Below, one piece after another: positions 1-12,510 of a DNA stretch of 64,000 nucleotides. The stretch is taken from the NCBI GenBank assembly GCA_028023455.1, contig JAQFVV010000031.1:3036001-3100000 (forward strand), read 5' to 3'. Position numbers and translations under genes: made by a program. The DNA comes from Epiperipatus broadwayi. Taxonomy: Eukaryota > Onychophora > Udeonychophora > Euonychophora > Peripatidae. How positions within the stretch are numbered: position 1 is the stretch's first letter; every line of letters starts with the position of its first letter. The notes beneath the pieces were generated by a model, which made no database searches, was not told where the DNA came from, and saw only the letters and a list, made by a program, of their open reading frames with translations.

Positions 1-446
1 TGTTTTTTCAGCAACACCTTCTATGAATAAATATAAAGTGTGAACTTCAAACAGCATGATTTAAACAATATTCTCTTGTATTGTATGCTACAATGATGTT
101 ATATATTGAAATACAGACATTCAAACAAAGAGTGTGAAATTAAATTAGCAATGCTCATAAATTGCTAGTAAACAAACACATTTAACAATGTATAGCTGAA
201 AATTCAAATACAAAATGTTCAAATTACTCTCACATTCATTATGTTTTTTAGAAATGTTCTCTATGAATAAATTTCAAGTCTGTATTTGAATATATAATCA
301 TCAATGCAGCATACAAACCAAGATGATACCCTTTTGAATCATGTCATTTGAAGTTCAGACTTTATATTTATTTGTAGAGAGTGTTGCTGAAAAAATATAA
401 TGTTTGGGAAGGTGATTTAAACATTTTGTATTGGAATTTTCAGCTA
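1..446. repeat. Rearranged inverted repeat at the left edge
   Basis: The segment at 1-122 recurs in reverse complement at about 283-402 with scattered mismatches; both share a TTTTTTCAGCAACAC block and a following AATAAATATAAAGT block. A second short segment at 194-226 recurs inverted at 413-446. A third piece at about 240-281 repeats the start of the first segment in direct orientation. The order is segment 1, segment 2, then inverted 1, inverted 2, so this is not a simple hairpin but a rearranged cluster of one repeat. No coding potential was seen. The repeat may extend to the left of the window. Confidence 0.7.
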
Positions 447-665
447 GTATAAACTTTAGTAATCAACAGATGCCAGATGATAGTAATCCAAAATCAAAAG
501 CTCTTTAATGATGAAAGTCATAACTAGGAATTAGCCTGGGGATATTGAATAGGGATTAATTAAGCAATACTATCTGGGATTTATTGGTGGCATAAATGTT
601 GATAGAAAAAAAGAATTTGGTGCTAAACCTTAAATTTTGTATGCACAATTGAGTTTTTTATTATA

Positions 666-2039
666 TACACCTGGGTCTCATTTTACGCGATAGATAGGTT
701 CCTCAGAAACCACGCGTAAATGAAATAGTGCAAAAATAGACATAACTTACCTTGAAAAAGGGGGGATATGGACTGTGATTTTTTAAAAATCACATAAGAG
801 CAAAGCACCAGCATAAAATTACTTTAAAATTCACGCAAAAAAAAATAAGGAGATAAAATATGACTAATAAAAAATTTCAAATTTGAAAAAAATTGATACA
901 AGACAAACTTTTTAAACTATTTTTTAACTATAATATTTAATTTTATTCAAAACAATATGTATTTTTATGCATACATTTTTTTATACACGTTTTAATTATT
1001 ATTGCTATTTGCCGATAAACAGGTTTATTTGCAAACTGGTAAAAAAACAGATTCTTCACAAGAGGAAATACAACTAGTGCCAATTTCACTCTCATGTTGT
1101 GTCATGGTTTTCTGGTGACAATGTAATTAGTAATTAATCTTTGAGATGATGATTTTATTAATTGTTTATGAATGTGATATCCAGACATACAACCATTTAG
1201 CTCTCGTTGGAATTTAAGAGCACGTTCATGATTAGAGTCATTAATAAAAAAATAATTTGCCAACTGATTAGACCTTCTCGAATCATTTTTGCAGTGAAAA
1301 GAACAGGTTCCACCTCTGTTTAATTATCTTTTTCTACATTTTCTTCTGTATCTAAACTTTTATTTTTGTCTTTAATTTTTTAATTTTTAATTCCATTTAA
1401 AAATCAAATTTCGTTTCACTGCTATTACTCACCTTTTAAAAATAAACTTGTGGGCACTAAATGATTAATAATTGATTATGTTCTTTTTTAAAAAGCAAAA
1501 ACAGAATGTGATTTAAAATGCAAAATTAACACGCACAATGTTTGAACAAATTTACATTATAATCTTGTAAAATTTAATGTGTGTATACATAAAATGTGGA
1601 AATCATGATTTTAATTTCATTATTGCATAAAATCTTACTATTATAAAGGGAAAGTTTTTTGAGAAGGGAGTCAAATCCTTGAAAATGACTATAGAGTAAA
1701 GATAGTCAAAATGTTGGAAATAAGTGGATATATATATATACATCAAATAAAGTTTTTGAAAAGAAAAGAAGTGGTTTTAATTATAGAATTATATGGCTAT
1801 ATGTACTGTATATTTTTGAAAAGAAAAAATGATTGAGTTGTGATTAGAAACAGAAGTAAATGGATTTGTATTATAAAGCACTGAAAATATTGAAATTACT
1901 AAGATGAAAGTCAAATTCCAATAATGTGCTATTACTTTCAATATGACGTAATTATCGGAGTTCGACTTCCGAAGAAACATGAATCATGTAACTTCAAAAC
2001 CATGTTAAATAAATCCACATAAAAAGAGACCCAGGTGTA
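666..2039. mobile_element. Non-autonomous TIR DNA transposon, TA-flanked (copy 1)
   Basis: The element starts TACACCTGGGTCTC at 666 and ends with its exact inverse GAGACCCAGGTGTA at 2026-2039. It is flanked on both sides by TA, as expected of Tc1/mariner-type target duplications. Large parts recur inverted at 30164-31027, which confirms it as a family. The minus strand at about 1200-1335 reads as a broken, Arg/Lys-rich peptide ending near ALKFQREL; this could be a remnant of a pogo/Tigger-like transposase end, but I cannot establish that. There is no intact transposase. The shadow ORF at 1789-1980 lies inside and is not a gene. Confidence 0.75.
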
Positions 2040-5000
2040 TATTGTGACCTTTTATTTAGGTCCTTGTATTAAATAATCCAAAATTTTAAATCATAATAAT
2101 ATATATGGCATAAAAATCTTAATGAGTGGCTTTCAATAAAGACTGTTCTGGATGCACTAGGAAATTGCTTGAGTGGAGATGAGATTTTAAACCCAGTGTA
2201 GGTTTAAAACTAGGGATAAAATAATAATTTAAAACTATTGTTATTAATTGGGAGATAAATATATTGCTATTTTATTATTGTTGAATAGCAATTAAAATAA
2301 ATAAACAAATAAATTAAATTTATTAAATCTTGTAAAATAAATGGTTATAGTCAATTACTTAAGCATACTTTTTTTGTAGTGAATCTAAAGCTGTCTTGAA
2401 TAAGTATGAGTAGTTATTAAAAGAAAAGCCAGGTGGAGTAATATTAATATATGCATGCTAAGATTATTGGTCAATTGATTACCACAATGCTTTGTAATAA
2501 AAGCTATATATTTTCTAACCAAGTTGTAGGGGGGTGAAGTAAGAAAAAAGAACTAAACAACCACAGACTTCAACTCTGATCTTCTAAAATAAGGAGGAAA
2601 AAAGCTAAAAATCAGAAAAATTTGGAATTTAATTGAATAAGGATTATAGTATATTGTTATCTAAAAACATGGAGTAAAAATCTTCAAACCTTGCTATTGT
2701 TTTAGACACCATCTCCATGACCATATAGTTCCTAGGATTCATACTGGAGAAGGAAATGAAAGCCATGGGGATAAGTCTTTATCTAAATAAATATTGCTTC
2801 AAATCCAAAAAAATTCAAGAAAAAGTAAGCTTTTGCTTGTATTTTATTCATATTTTAAAAATCTCTTCTTTAAAAATGATGTACAAATTATTTATAGTTA
2901 AAATAAAGAGTTGATAATGTTTGTATTTTGCACCACTATTAAACATAAAGCAGAACATATGATCATTTGAAAATTGTAATTTCAAGAAAATAATTCAAAG
3001 TAATTTTAAAGAAAGATTTCAGAAGATATTATAAATAAATCAAAAGTCATTTTATATCATATGATTTTAATAAAGTTAAAAGATAATGGCAAGTGATTTT
3101 ATTCTCAATTCTTTCTTAAGAAATAAACACCCATCTGATAATTTTTCTTTAGCATGAACTTGTGTAATGATCTAAATGAACGATTACAGATTCATTAAAA
3201 ATGCTCAGGATATCATACTTGTAATTGGATAAATTCTTTTTAATAGTGCTAAACAATTATTACTTTGTCAAGGGAAATATAATAAAATAAATTTTTACTT
3301 TTAAAATTTTTACAGTGCAACGCATATAAATAAGATTTTTAAAAAATGTCTGATAAATGTCCCAATTACTTAAAGTGTTACAAATAGTACTACAGATGAA
3401 AGAACAGAATCAATAAATAATTTTTTCAAAAAAAAAAACAAGTTAAAAATATTAATTGCAATAAAATTATAAAGTCATTTTCAAGAAAAATTATCTGGAT
3501 TAAAACATAAATAAACTGATTTTAGTTATGATACACTTGAAGACCTTTGAATATTGCCTTATTATATTAGCATCAAACAGGATAATAAAATATATATGCA
3601 TTATCTGGAATGTTTGCTTATCATAATATCAGTTCTTATTATTTTAACTCACAAGGATAAAATAACTTGGACGAATAGTATAAAAATTAATGGAAGAAAA
3701 TGTTATTTTTTTTATTACTGCTATGTTAGCTTATAATACTTACATCATGTGTTATTTGGGAATTTTGTTTTTTAAACATACGTGTTTGATTGTGGTATGA
3801 AATATATATTGAGTTTAAAAAATGTGTAAAGTATATACATCTATTTTATGTATTTTTATTTTTCAAGTAAGGGGAAACATAATCTTAATGTCATTGATCT
3901 GAAGAGAGAAAAAAATATTTATCTCTTGCAGTTTAAAACGATTTTAGGGTATTTTATTAAAGGATAAACATACAGACATTTTTGTCAAAGATATATTAAA
4001 GACCCAATTATTTACTTATATAAAAGAAAAATTGATCTAAACCTTTTTCCTTTCTTAATTTTACATAGAAATGAACTTGTCCACTTTGAATACAAATGCA
4101 GGTTGATCTTTATTGCTTAAATACATTGTGCTCTCTCTAACAAAAGTATAGTTGTCATTTTAAAATAATTAATGATCATTTGACATATATATTTTGGTTT
4201 GTCTATTGATACATTAATGGTTCTGCATTGTGAAATGGAATATGTATATCTCCACTGTTATTGTTAGTGTTGTTTTACCTTGCTATAATATTGAGAATGA
4301 TTTGTGACAGTTTTTAGCTGATAGGATGTGCCAATAGAATGGCATCCAATAGATTAATATTAATATTGAGCATGGGTTGATGGAGAATCACCTATTGCTG
4401 ATTCCATGAGAGGATAGTTTGGTGGAGGCTGAGTAATAATTAATGCTTGTTAGCATAAATAATCCTAAAAGAAAGGATATCCATGGTCTGAATTCTATTT
4501 TTTATGATGAGGAAAGCCCACATGTGTATACCCATAGAGAGGTAGTAAAATTAGCCATATTATTATACAACTGTCATGTTGTTTTTATAGAGCCTTCCTT
4601 TTAGTGTTAAATCCCTCATGATAATATAGAGTTAGTTTTTCCACCATATATGGTGAAGTATAGTAGTTCAAAATCATATGGCAAGAATAAAATAATGTTA
4701 GATTTAGGAACACTGATCTAGCTATAGTGTTTGCCTAATTATAATAGTGCTTTATGATGTTGTAGGATCATCATCAGTTATAGACAGACCAAACCAAAAT
4801 CTATTAATAATTGTAGAACTTATAGATGTAAGAGCAAAAGATGCGTGTGAGCAGTGTGGATTCATCTTCATTGAATAATGATTTGACAATGGATTGGTAA
4901 GATCAGTTAAGTATTCTATAATTAGGTTGTGGACATAAATAATGTTTTAGTGACATGTGTGTATTTGACTTTTGATGTCTGTACTTTAATACATCAAACC

Positions 5001-6240
5001 TATTTATTTCAAATCTTAATCAGTTATTAATTGCACAGAATATGATAATTGCCCTTATCATATTCTGATAAAAGAAATGGCTTTGATATAATGCACTACT
5101 TTATAACTTGAATTCTAAATTTAAAATTTGTGCATACCATAAAGTCCTCAATACACTGTTGTTTTTGTAATTTAAGTGCTAGTTCAGTTTCAATAAGGTT
5201 TCATGATCTTATTCTTTAAGATAGGCTAAACAATAAAAAGTGATACTTTGAATATCATTGTATAAGCTGGTGGTATTGACTAAGAATATGGTCAATGGGA
5301 TACTGAGTATTTTCCCATCCCTGAGTTTAATTTAATATATTGGTTTTATTTCATGCCATGTCTTTGAATTAAAATTTGTAAATATTGTAAATAAAGTTTG
5401 TTGTGTTTAAAAATTTATTTAGTTGCCTGTAGTCTTATTGCTAATCACCATATATACACTATTATTGTTATTGCTATCGACCTATCAGAAGATTATAAAT
5501 TGAAATCATCATCGACCAATATAGTACTATTAACTATATTATGCTATATCATAATAATTTTGTTAAGCCTTATAATTTATTAGTACATCTAATGCATCAT
5601 CACACAATAATCAAAATGTTAATGACTTAGAGTACAGATTATTTTAAGTAATAGATTAAAAGATAAATATAATATTGATTTAATTGGTTTAGTTAAACCC
5701 GCAGAGCTATCATTCACTGATCTTGATCACATGGTTTATAATTATTTGAGAAAAGGAATTTGGTAAGTTATTGTGTTTATTTATTAAAAAGTTATTCCTA
5801 TTTCTTAAATATTAAAGTTATAAGAGTTATTGAGTTCATAAAGTTTATGTGTAACTGCTAAATATAGTTCTTAATTTGAGTTTATATTGAGAGCTGTTTT
5901 GTGCATTCTATTCGGGTAGTGGTAAAATCCCTCTCACTGACCCAAATATATTTTGTATAATGATTTTGAGTGTTTGAACCCTGAGAAGAATTAGTTGTTA
6001 AGTTTCAAGGTAGAATTTAAATTTGTAATAAATTTTATATCTAGTTAATTATTATAGTTGGACTTGAAATAGATTACTTTCACTGTTTTATGAAAGTCAA
6101 CCAAACTTTAAGATATAAATTACTTCTTTTGTTGTAAAAAGTATAGCTTGGTTTAACTTCATGATAAATATTCTGGTTGTGTCAAGCTTGAAATCCCTAT
6201 TTTTATTTAGCTTATCTTTTTACCATTTAATACCATATTA
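2040..6240. other. AT-rich non-coding stretch, nothing recognised
   Basis: I saw no exon with credible splice sites, no RNA gene and no complete mobile element here. Reading frames of up to about 60 codons occur at 3554-3736 and 5398-5583, as expected by chance in such composition. If the exon-like block at 8697-8779 really ends the DUR3-like gene, this stretch lies downstream of that gene. Confidence 0.4.
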
Positions 6241-6600
6241 GTTTATAGTTTAAGATTTCAGTCTCCATCATTAACATTGTTCTTCAATTTCATCTTGATC
6301 GTTCTTTTATTTATTCATTCTCATTTGACATTAATTCATTATCATAATTGATTAATCATACATTAACTTTTATTCTTTTATCATCTTAACTATTCATTAA
6401 CTCTTATTCTATCATCATCTTAATCATTCATTATTCTCATACATCTTCATTCTTTTCTCTTCATTCTTAGACTCATTCCATTCCACTATTTAATTATTAC
6501 TTCTTTCCATCATCCATTTAGTCATCTACATCATAATTTACTTATCATTTCATTTATAAGTTTAATTTCATAATCATTCCAGAGATATAATTATTAGTTA
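6240..6600. repeat. Pyrimidine-biased TCATT/TCATC low-complexity tract
   Basis: The plus strand is rich in loosely repeated TTCATT, ATCATC and ATTCATTAA units for about 350 bp. It looks like a decayed microsatellite or minisatellite. No reading frame of note is present. Confidence 0.6.
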
Positions 6601-6888
6601 TTTATTGGTTTGCTGAATATCAAATTTAACTCATCACCTTTTGTTTGTATGGATTTTAAAGCTGGTTTGACCCGAAGTTATTATCTTTATTAATCATCTT
6701 GTGATCTTCTTTAGATCTATAGTTTCATGCTAGTTTTATTCAATACAGGAATCATTTCGTTAGTTTTATATTTTTGTTTCTTTATGCTTATATTCTTGAT
6801 AATGAGAGTATGATAGGTTGCATAGGAGAATTTAGTTGCTAAAACGTGGGCATGATTCGTTTATGACCAGTTAGACCAAGGAGAAGGT

Positions 6889-6890
<2 letters not shown>

Positions 6891-6952
<62 letters not shown>

Positions 6953-6973
6953 TATATATATATATATATATAT
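6891..6973. repeat. (TA)n microsatellite
   Basis: An almost uninterrupted TA dinucleotide run of about 80 bp, broken once by an AATATT. Similar tracts recur through the window (9150, 14160, 16735, 20600, 47030, 50650, 52060, 52110 and 53500). Confidence 0.95.
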
Positions 6974-7087
6974 GATTAATTTTGTAGCTTTGCTAACTTC
7001 TAAAAACAACCAGTAATAAAATCCTTTTTTCTACATTAAACATACTAATGTTCATTATTTCATGATTGCTATACAACTATCATAAAT

Positions 7088-7172
7088 CACAGCAGCCTTG
7101 CAGGCAGTAGTTGGTTGCAGATGGTTGTGGGTTCGCGTACCGGTCGATACTATGACATATGAAAAAAAAACT
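7088..7172 (+). mobile_element. tRNA-like SINE fragment (copy 1)
   Basis: This short segment contains GTGGGTTCGCGTACCGGTCG, close to a tRNA B-box (GGTTCRANNCC), followed by ATACTATGACATATG and a run of A. A second segment at 32808-32884 has the same layout: TGGGTTCGC, CCGG, ATGCTATGACACATGG and an A run. Two dispersed copies ending in an A run after a B-box indicate a tRNA-derived SINE or its 3' half. The A-box half is not clear. It is not a functional tRNA gene. Confidence 0.55.
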
Positions 7173-8696
7173 ATCATAAAGGTCTATTTTCTGTACGTGT
7201 ATTACTGTCATTTTATAAATTTATTTTTCTTGTAGATTACTATTATGATTAAAAAAATCTATTTCCATTGAACGAGCTTAATAGTAACTGAATTTAATTT
7301 TCCTGGATATGAAAAGAAAGTTTCTTCTCAAATAGCTATACTATTTTTTTTTTTTTTAAAAGTCATTTTTATCAACAAATATTTTACATGAAATATATTC
7401 TTTCTTCTTTTAATTTTTTTCTTCCAAAAAAGCATTTATTCTTTCTAATCACATTTAGAATTTCCAATATAAATCAAGTTTTAAATTCTCAACATAAGCG
7501 TTAATTGAGATTACCACCCTCCAAAAACACACATCCACTTGAAAGATTTATTCTATGAGTGCCATTATTCCTCTGAGTAGATGTCTGATGGTTTTTTTCA
7601 CAGGGTAGCCTGCAAGTAGTATGCACAAGTGAAATCTAGCTCACCACAAAAATCAGATTACATCTTGATGATCTAAAAGACAGACAATCTTATAAAATCA
7701 TACAACAAAGTTATTAGTTTAACTATAGAAATAGCCAGACCTGGCCTACGTATATGATAATCCTAGACTCTCAAATGAAAAATTATAGCTCTAATGCCAC
7801 ATGTGTTCTATATAGAATAATTTTGTCTTCAAAAAGGAATCTCTAAAAAAATATTACAACTTAACATCCAGGGTATATTAAAATCATAAATAAAAAATCT
7901 TACAAATTGTACAATATTGATTTAACTACACTTTACAAGACTCTTAATTCTTCTAAAAATACACATTTCATTCACATTTCTGCTTGAAAAACTGCATATT
8001 AATCATGCTGCAGCTAATTTTGATTTAAAATAGCTTGAAAATTTAACGGTTTTATTAAAAATAGTTTAAATTATATACAATCATCATTCTAATAGATTGT
8101 TTTTATGTATGCAATGTTTACAAATTCTCAATACAAATTAGCCCTATACTTCTCATTCAAGTTTTTCCAAATCTTCTGTTTTTAAGGGATATTTTAATTC
8201 TCATAGCAGACTTTAGAAATATGTAACTATGAATAAATCAGATTATTAGAGCCTTTAGAATGAAAAATGATTAACAATGTGCATATACTTTACAATTATA
8301 AGAAACGAGAAGTACGATGATGGGGCAAAAATAACCCATTATTTCATTTCAACAAAATATTGTTAACCATTAACTGGTGATCTACTAGAATTGAATCAAT
8401 TTCTCATACAGTCAACAAACTGAAATTCATATTCTCTTACTTGAAATCTTCCCTGCATTGACATGAATCATCTAAGAATAGTCTCAAATCAGTATTCTTT
8501 ACTCAATTAATAATCAATTCAAACAATAAGATAATATGATTTATGATTTAAACAATGAATTTATTATAAGATTTCTAAATAAACATTTTTTTAAACAATG
8601 GAAGAATTATGACTTAAAAAATGAAGTTCTTTTAAGCTGGCAAATAAATGTCTTTTTTAGCAGATTTAACAGTAGATCGAGTTGGATTCGATTTTT

Positions 8697-8779
8697 CTAG
8701 ATGTCACTAGTCGCACCAACAGACTCCGGATAATCTTTAGTTGTTGGCTCATCTTCTTTGAAAATAAAATTAACAACCT
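8697..8779 (-). CDS. Candidate terminal exon, possibly of the DUR3-like gene
   Basis: On the minus strand an acceptor (ATAAATCAG) is followed by an open stretch of 27 codons that ends at TAG (8699-8697). The peptide includes FKEDEPTTKDYPESVGATSDI minus its first residue and then the stop. The mixed acidic/hydrophilic composition and codons such as CCG and GCG stand out from the AT-rich surroundings and look like a cytosolic C-terminal tail. An AATAAA lies on the same strand at about 8565-8560. It has the orientation expected for the 3' end of the symporter gene, but about 200 residues of that family (the last helices) are not accounted for between here and 21539. It could instead belong to another gene or be chance. 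Confidence 0.35.
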
Positions 8780-9145
8780 CTGATTTATGTAGTTGTAGCA
8801 GATATAAATAATGATTTATATAATTAATGACTATGAAATTTATTGATGTAATAACTGAATTGAAAGATATAATAAATCCATTAGCGAATTTATTTTCAGA
8901 CTGAAATCTCTACAGATTGTTTTATAAAATCAATTAATAATTAAGATATCTAAAAAAATCTATATATTATATAAAGAAGTGAACTGTTTTCTGATAAAAT
9001 CAGAATCTTCAATTCAGAAATGGGAGTTTTTTTATATTTTTGTTTTCATTTTTTTTATCCCAGAAGTGAATAAAAAACTTTTGCTTTTTAAAAATTACTC
9101 TATCACTGTGTCAACTAATCATTACACAAACACAATTACTCACAG

Positions 9146-9178
<33 letters not shown>

Positions 9179-10503
9179 GGTCAGATAAGAAGTGGAAGTT
9201 TCTAGTCTTACCATATCTGCACTACAGAGCGCCACTAGGCCATTTGAACCTAAAAAATTTATAGAGTAGGCAGATATGCACAGTTAAGATCCAATTTTTA
9301 CATATATGTTTTATTCCAACTGTCAGCCCATGCCACAAGCTCAGAGAGATGCAGAGATTAACAAAATATAAAGTGAGGAATAAAATTTCTTTAGATTTTA
9401 ATATTAATTTTTAAATTTAAATTATTTTAAATAGTTTGCACAGATGGACATTTTAATAAATTTTACTTTAGAATGTTGAGTATAGATAGGCTACATAGAT
9501 TACTCAGTTAAAAACATTTCAAGATAAACATAAATGATCAAAATATACAGTCATTGATGTAATTTCAGAGGGAAATTTACAAAAAACCCAATGGCATTCA
9601 CCATAAGATACCACATTGACACCAATAACTTAAAAGACATTTGAATAAATACATTTTTAGATACTCAACATGAGGTATCATATTTACTGAATATCTATAT
9701 ATTTTAATCAAATATGAAAATAAAAAAACATAATTAAACATTAAAGAATCTATGCAGTTATCTATACCCAACTTAAATTTAATGCATTTAAAGAATTTAA
9801 TCAATAAATATAAAAAAATGGAAATGATTAAGTCAGCAAACTCAAAAGTATAAAAATTAAACATTAATAATTGATTTGAAAAGTCAGATTAAAGTTCATT
9901 TTAAAATATTTAGGTTTAACTTGTCAAATCTTGAAAGTTCTTAATTATTTTTTTAAAATTTTTTTTAGTTATATCTCTTACAGTAGAAGAGTCCTGGTTC
10001 CTGGTGTCAATTCCCACGAAGTCTTTATTTGAAGACCGGTCTATCTGAAGTTGGTCTTAGCTGGTTCAATCCTGGTATTATTTTATTTTATTGCAGAATC
10101 CATATGATTCGGATCTGCAACAGTACCATTCATAATTCAACAGTTATTTCTTTGAAATAAGTGAGAGAGGGTGACAAGTGCGCCTTATCACCCTTCTCAC
10201 AAAATCAAGCTGGAACTGTCCTTAATTTCAAAATTTTTCCTTTTATACACATCATCTGGATTCACTGAACAATCAATCTTTTTCATTAGGGTCTGAGTGT
10301 TTGTTTCTGCTTCTATTGGACATTCTGCTTCAGAGCAGGAAACAATCTTTAATTTTTATTTATATCTTTCATCTGACTTTTTAATTATATAAGATCCCCA
10401 AGGGCTAGTTTGCTTTTCGATAATTAATAACAGAATCATTTCCATTTTGAGATTTCATGAATTAATTAATACCTGTTTCTATTTTTACTTATGTTACTTT
10501 TTT

Positions 10504-11791
10504 GGTTGTTTTATAATAGTGTGTTGAAACAATCGGAGGGTGGGATTTGTTTGTAAACAAAGATAAATATAATGTTGCCAGGGCCACTGCTGCCAGGTTT
10601 GTTTATTATCACATTTCAAAGTAAAGTAATATCAAATAAATTTTTGAACACACAACAAAAAAAAAAGGCAGAAATCAAAAAATTGAATTTAAAAAAGTAC
10701 TTAATTTTTTTTTGTTATTCTTTTCATTACTTATATTTTTGGGGGGCGAGGATTTTTTTTATATGTATGTTTTGATTTTGTTGATCACATTTAAAACTAC
10801 TATATATCAAATAAAATTTTTGAATGAAAAAAAAAAGAGTACATCAATCGAAATGAATTTTAAAAAGTAGTTACTTTTTATTCTTCTCATTACTTACATT
10901 TTTTGGCGGTTGGGTATTCTACGAAATCAGCTTCTTTTCTTTTTTATATTTTTGTTGTTTTATAATGAATTACAAATAAATCGATTTCCATTTAATGGTA
11001 AAACATTTACAACCAAAAGGTCCAACTTTGGGAAGGAGTGGGAGTGGTGGGTGGTTACAATTCCTAACCAAACAAAATGCTCCAACTCGAAAGTTAACCA
11101 ACTTTTTACCATAACTACCAAAAACATAAATATATTTACGGCAATTAAAACCAACTTTTAGGGCTGTTCAGGAACAGCATGCATGCAGCTTCAAGCTCTT
11201 TTGTTTGATAACCCTTCCAGCAGCAGTAAGAGAATCTTTGACATTCGGAGCAAGTTTCCTATTTCAGCCATTTGATGAAGCTCACCGTTGTTCTCACAGA
11301 AACATGACTTATAGCGTGATTTCATCTGAATCGCACTTGCACCTATACTTGCCAAATTTTTTGAGCAGGAAATGTGGGCTAGGAAAGCATGAGACTCTGC
11401 TGATAATTGTTAGTAGACATTCCTAAAAGATGGGAGATAGAGGGGGAGGTGGTCTTAATGAATATTAAAATAGTTTTGACAATCGGAATTCCAGACACCT
11501 TCACCCAATACTGTAGCCAAAAGTGAAATGTGATCACACATCAAAAATGCTTAGCGCAAATCTGAGCTATAAGCTGGCACAATACATCTGCAGCAGATTA
11601 AATGTCATGTTTCTGTGCATTAGCATAGAAATGGACACAGCAGCCACCCTGTACAATGGACTATTTCTAGGCTTATGCATTAGAAATAGAACATTTTCTA
11701 GCAGTGGTAGGCTGCCTAAACAGCATATTTCTGTGCACTATCATAGAAATATCACCCTCTGGCAGTTTCAACATGCTATTGTAAAACAACC
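10504..11791. mobile_element. Inserted element inside repeat copy 1
   Basis: Comparison with the uninterrupted copy at 12511-14158 defines these 1.29 kb as an insertion; both edges sit in a short ACTTTTTT/CTTTTTTC run that could be a target duplication. The insert holds a two-fold tandem repeat at about 10610-10915 and a noticeably GC-richer block at 11160-11790. No transposase or RT motif was recognised. Frames at 10910-11161, 11205-11426 and 11523-11924 give no family match I can name. It may be a non-autonomous DNA element or a SINE-like composite. Confidence 0.6.
10610..10915 (+). repeat. Two-copy tandem repeat, period about 173 bp
   Basis: The unit CACATTTnAA...ATCAAATAAA-TTTTTGAA...A-run...TTCTTnTCATTACTTA-ATTTT(T)GG is present at 10610-10755 and again at 10783-10915. 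The copies differ by many substitutions. The repeat lies inside the inserted element at 10504-11791. Confidence 0.7.
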
Positions 11792-12510
11792 CTTTTTTCT
11801 AAAATATTTTATATTTAGATCTTTTATCTTTTTTTATAAAAAAGTACGTTCAAATACTTTTTTTTTATTTAAAAAAGAAATACTTTTAAAGTTTTGCATC
11901 TATACATTGAACAACTCTTTTTAATTTTAGCTTTTAGTTTTTTATTTACAAACTTAAAAAAAGTTTTTATTCTAATTTTAAATTAATGTAATGGCATATT
12001 ATATACCGTTATATATCAGTAAACTTCCTCAAAAAACAAAAAAAAAAGAATTTACTTAGTGTTAGTAATTACATTACACAAATTGATTATACATGAAAAT
12101 TTCAAAAGGACAAAACTTTGGTTAGTAATTACAAAAACGAATATAATGATAAAAAAAAATTGTTGACTGTTGATTCCTTACTACCAGCTAAATTTCTGCT
12201 CCATCCCTTCCAAGTTTCTTTTCTCCTACTTTTAACTATTACTTAGGCAAGTTAAATGGTTAGATTTTAAATAAGACTTTTTTTTAAAAAATATTTATAT
12301 AACTATTACATTTTTATTCCTCGCATTTATCTTTACATATACACAATTTTTCTTACTGGCTGAACTTTAAAACAAAATTCAAACTATGACTTTACGTTAA
12401 TACAAAAAATATATTTATTTCAGAAAAAGATGTTACTGGCATGATTTATTTTTAAAATTCTCAGGGTACTCGTGGTTAAAGTGTAATGGTCCACATTGGG
12501 TGGCCAATTA

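Larger units (their letters stand above)
9175..12012. repeat. Dispersed repeat, copy 1, interrupted by an insertion
   Basis: 9175-10503 matches 12511-13930 closely in direct orientation, from ATGGTC-GATAAGAAGTGG through to the TTACTTTTTT junction. After the junction, 11792-12012 matches 13924-14158. The two halves are contiguous in copy 2 but separated here by 10504-11791. Relative to copy 2, this copy lacks about 95 bp (12709-12800). The sequence has no recognisable protein domain. Short frames at 9598-9864 and elsewhere are shared between copies but broken. Confidence 0.85.
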
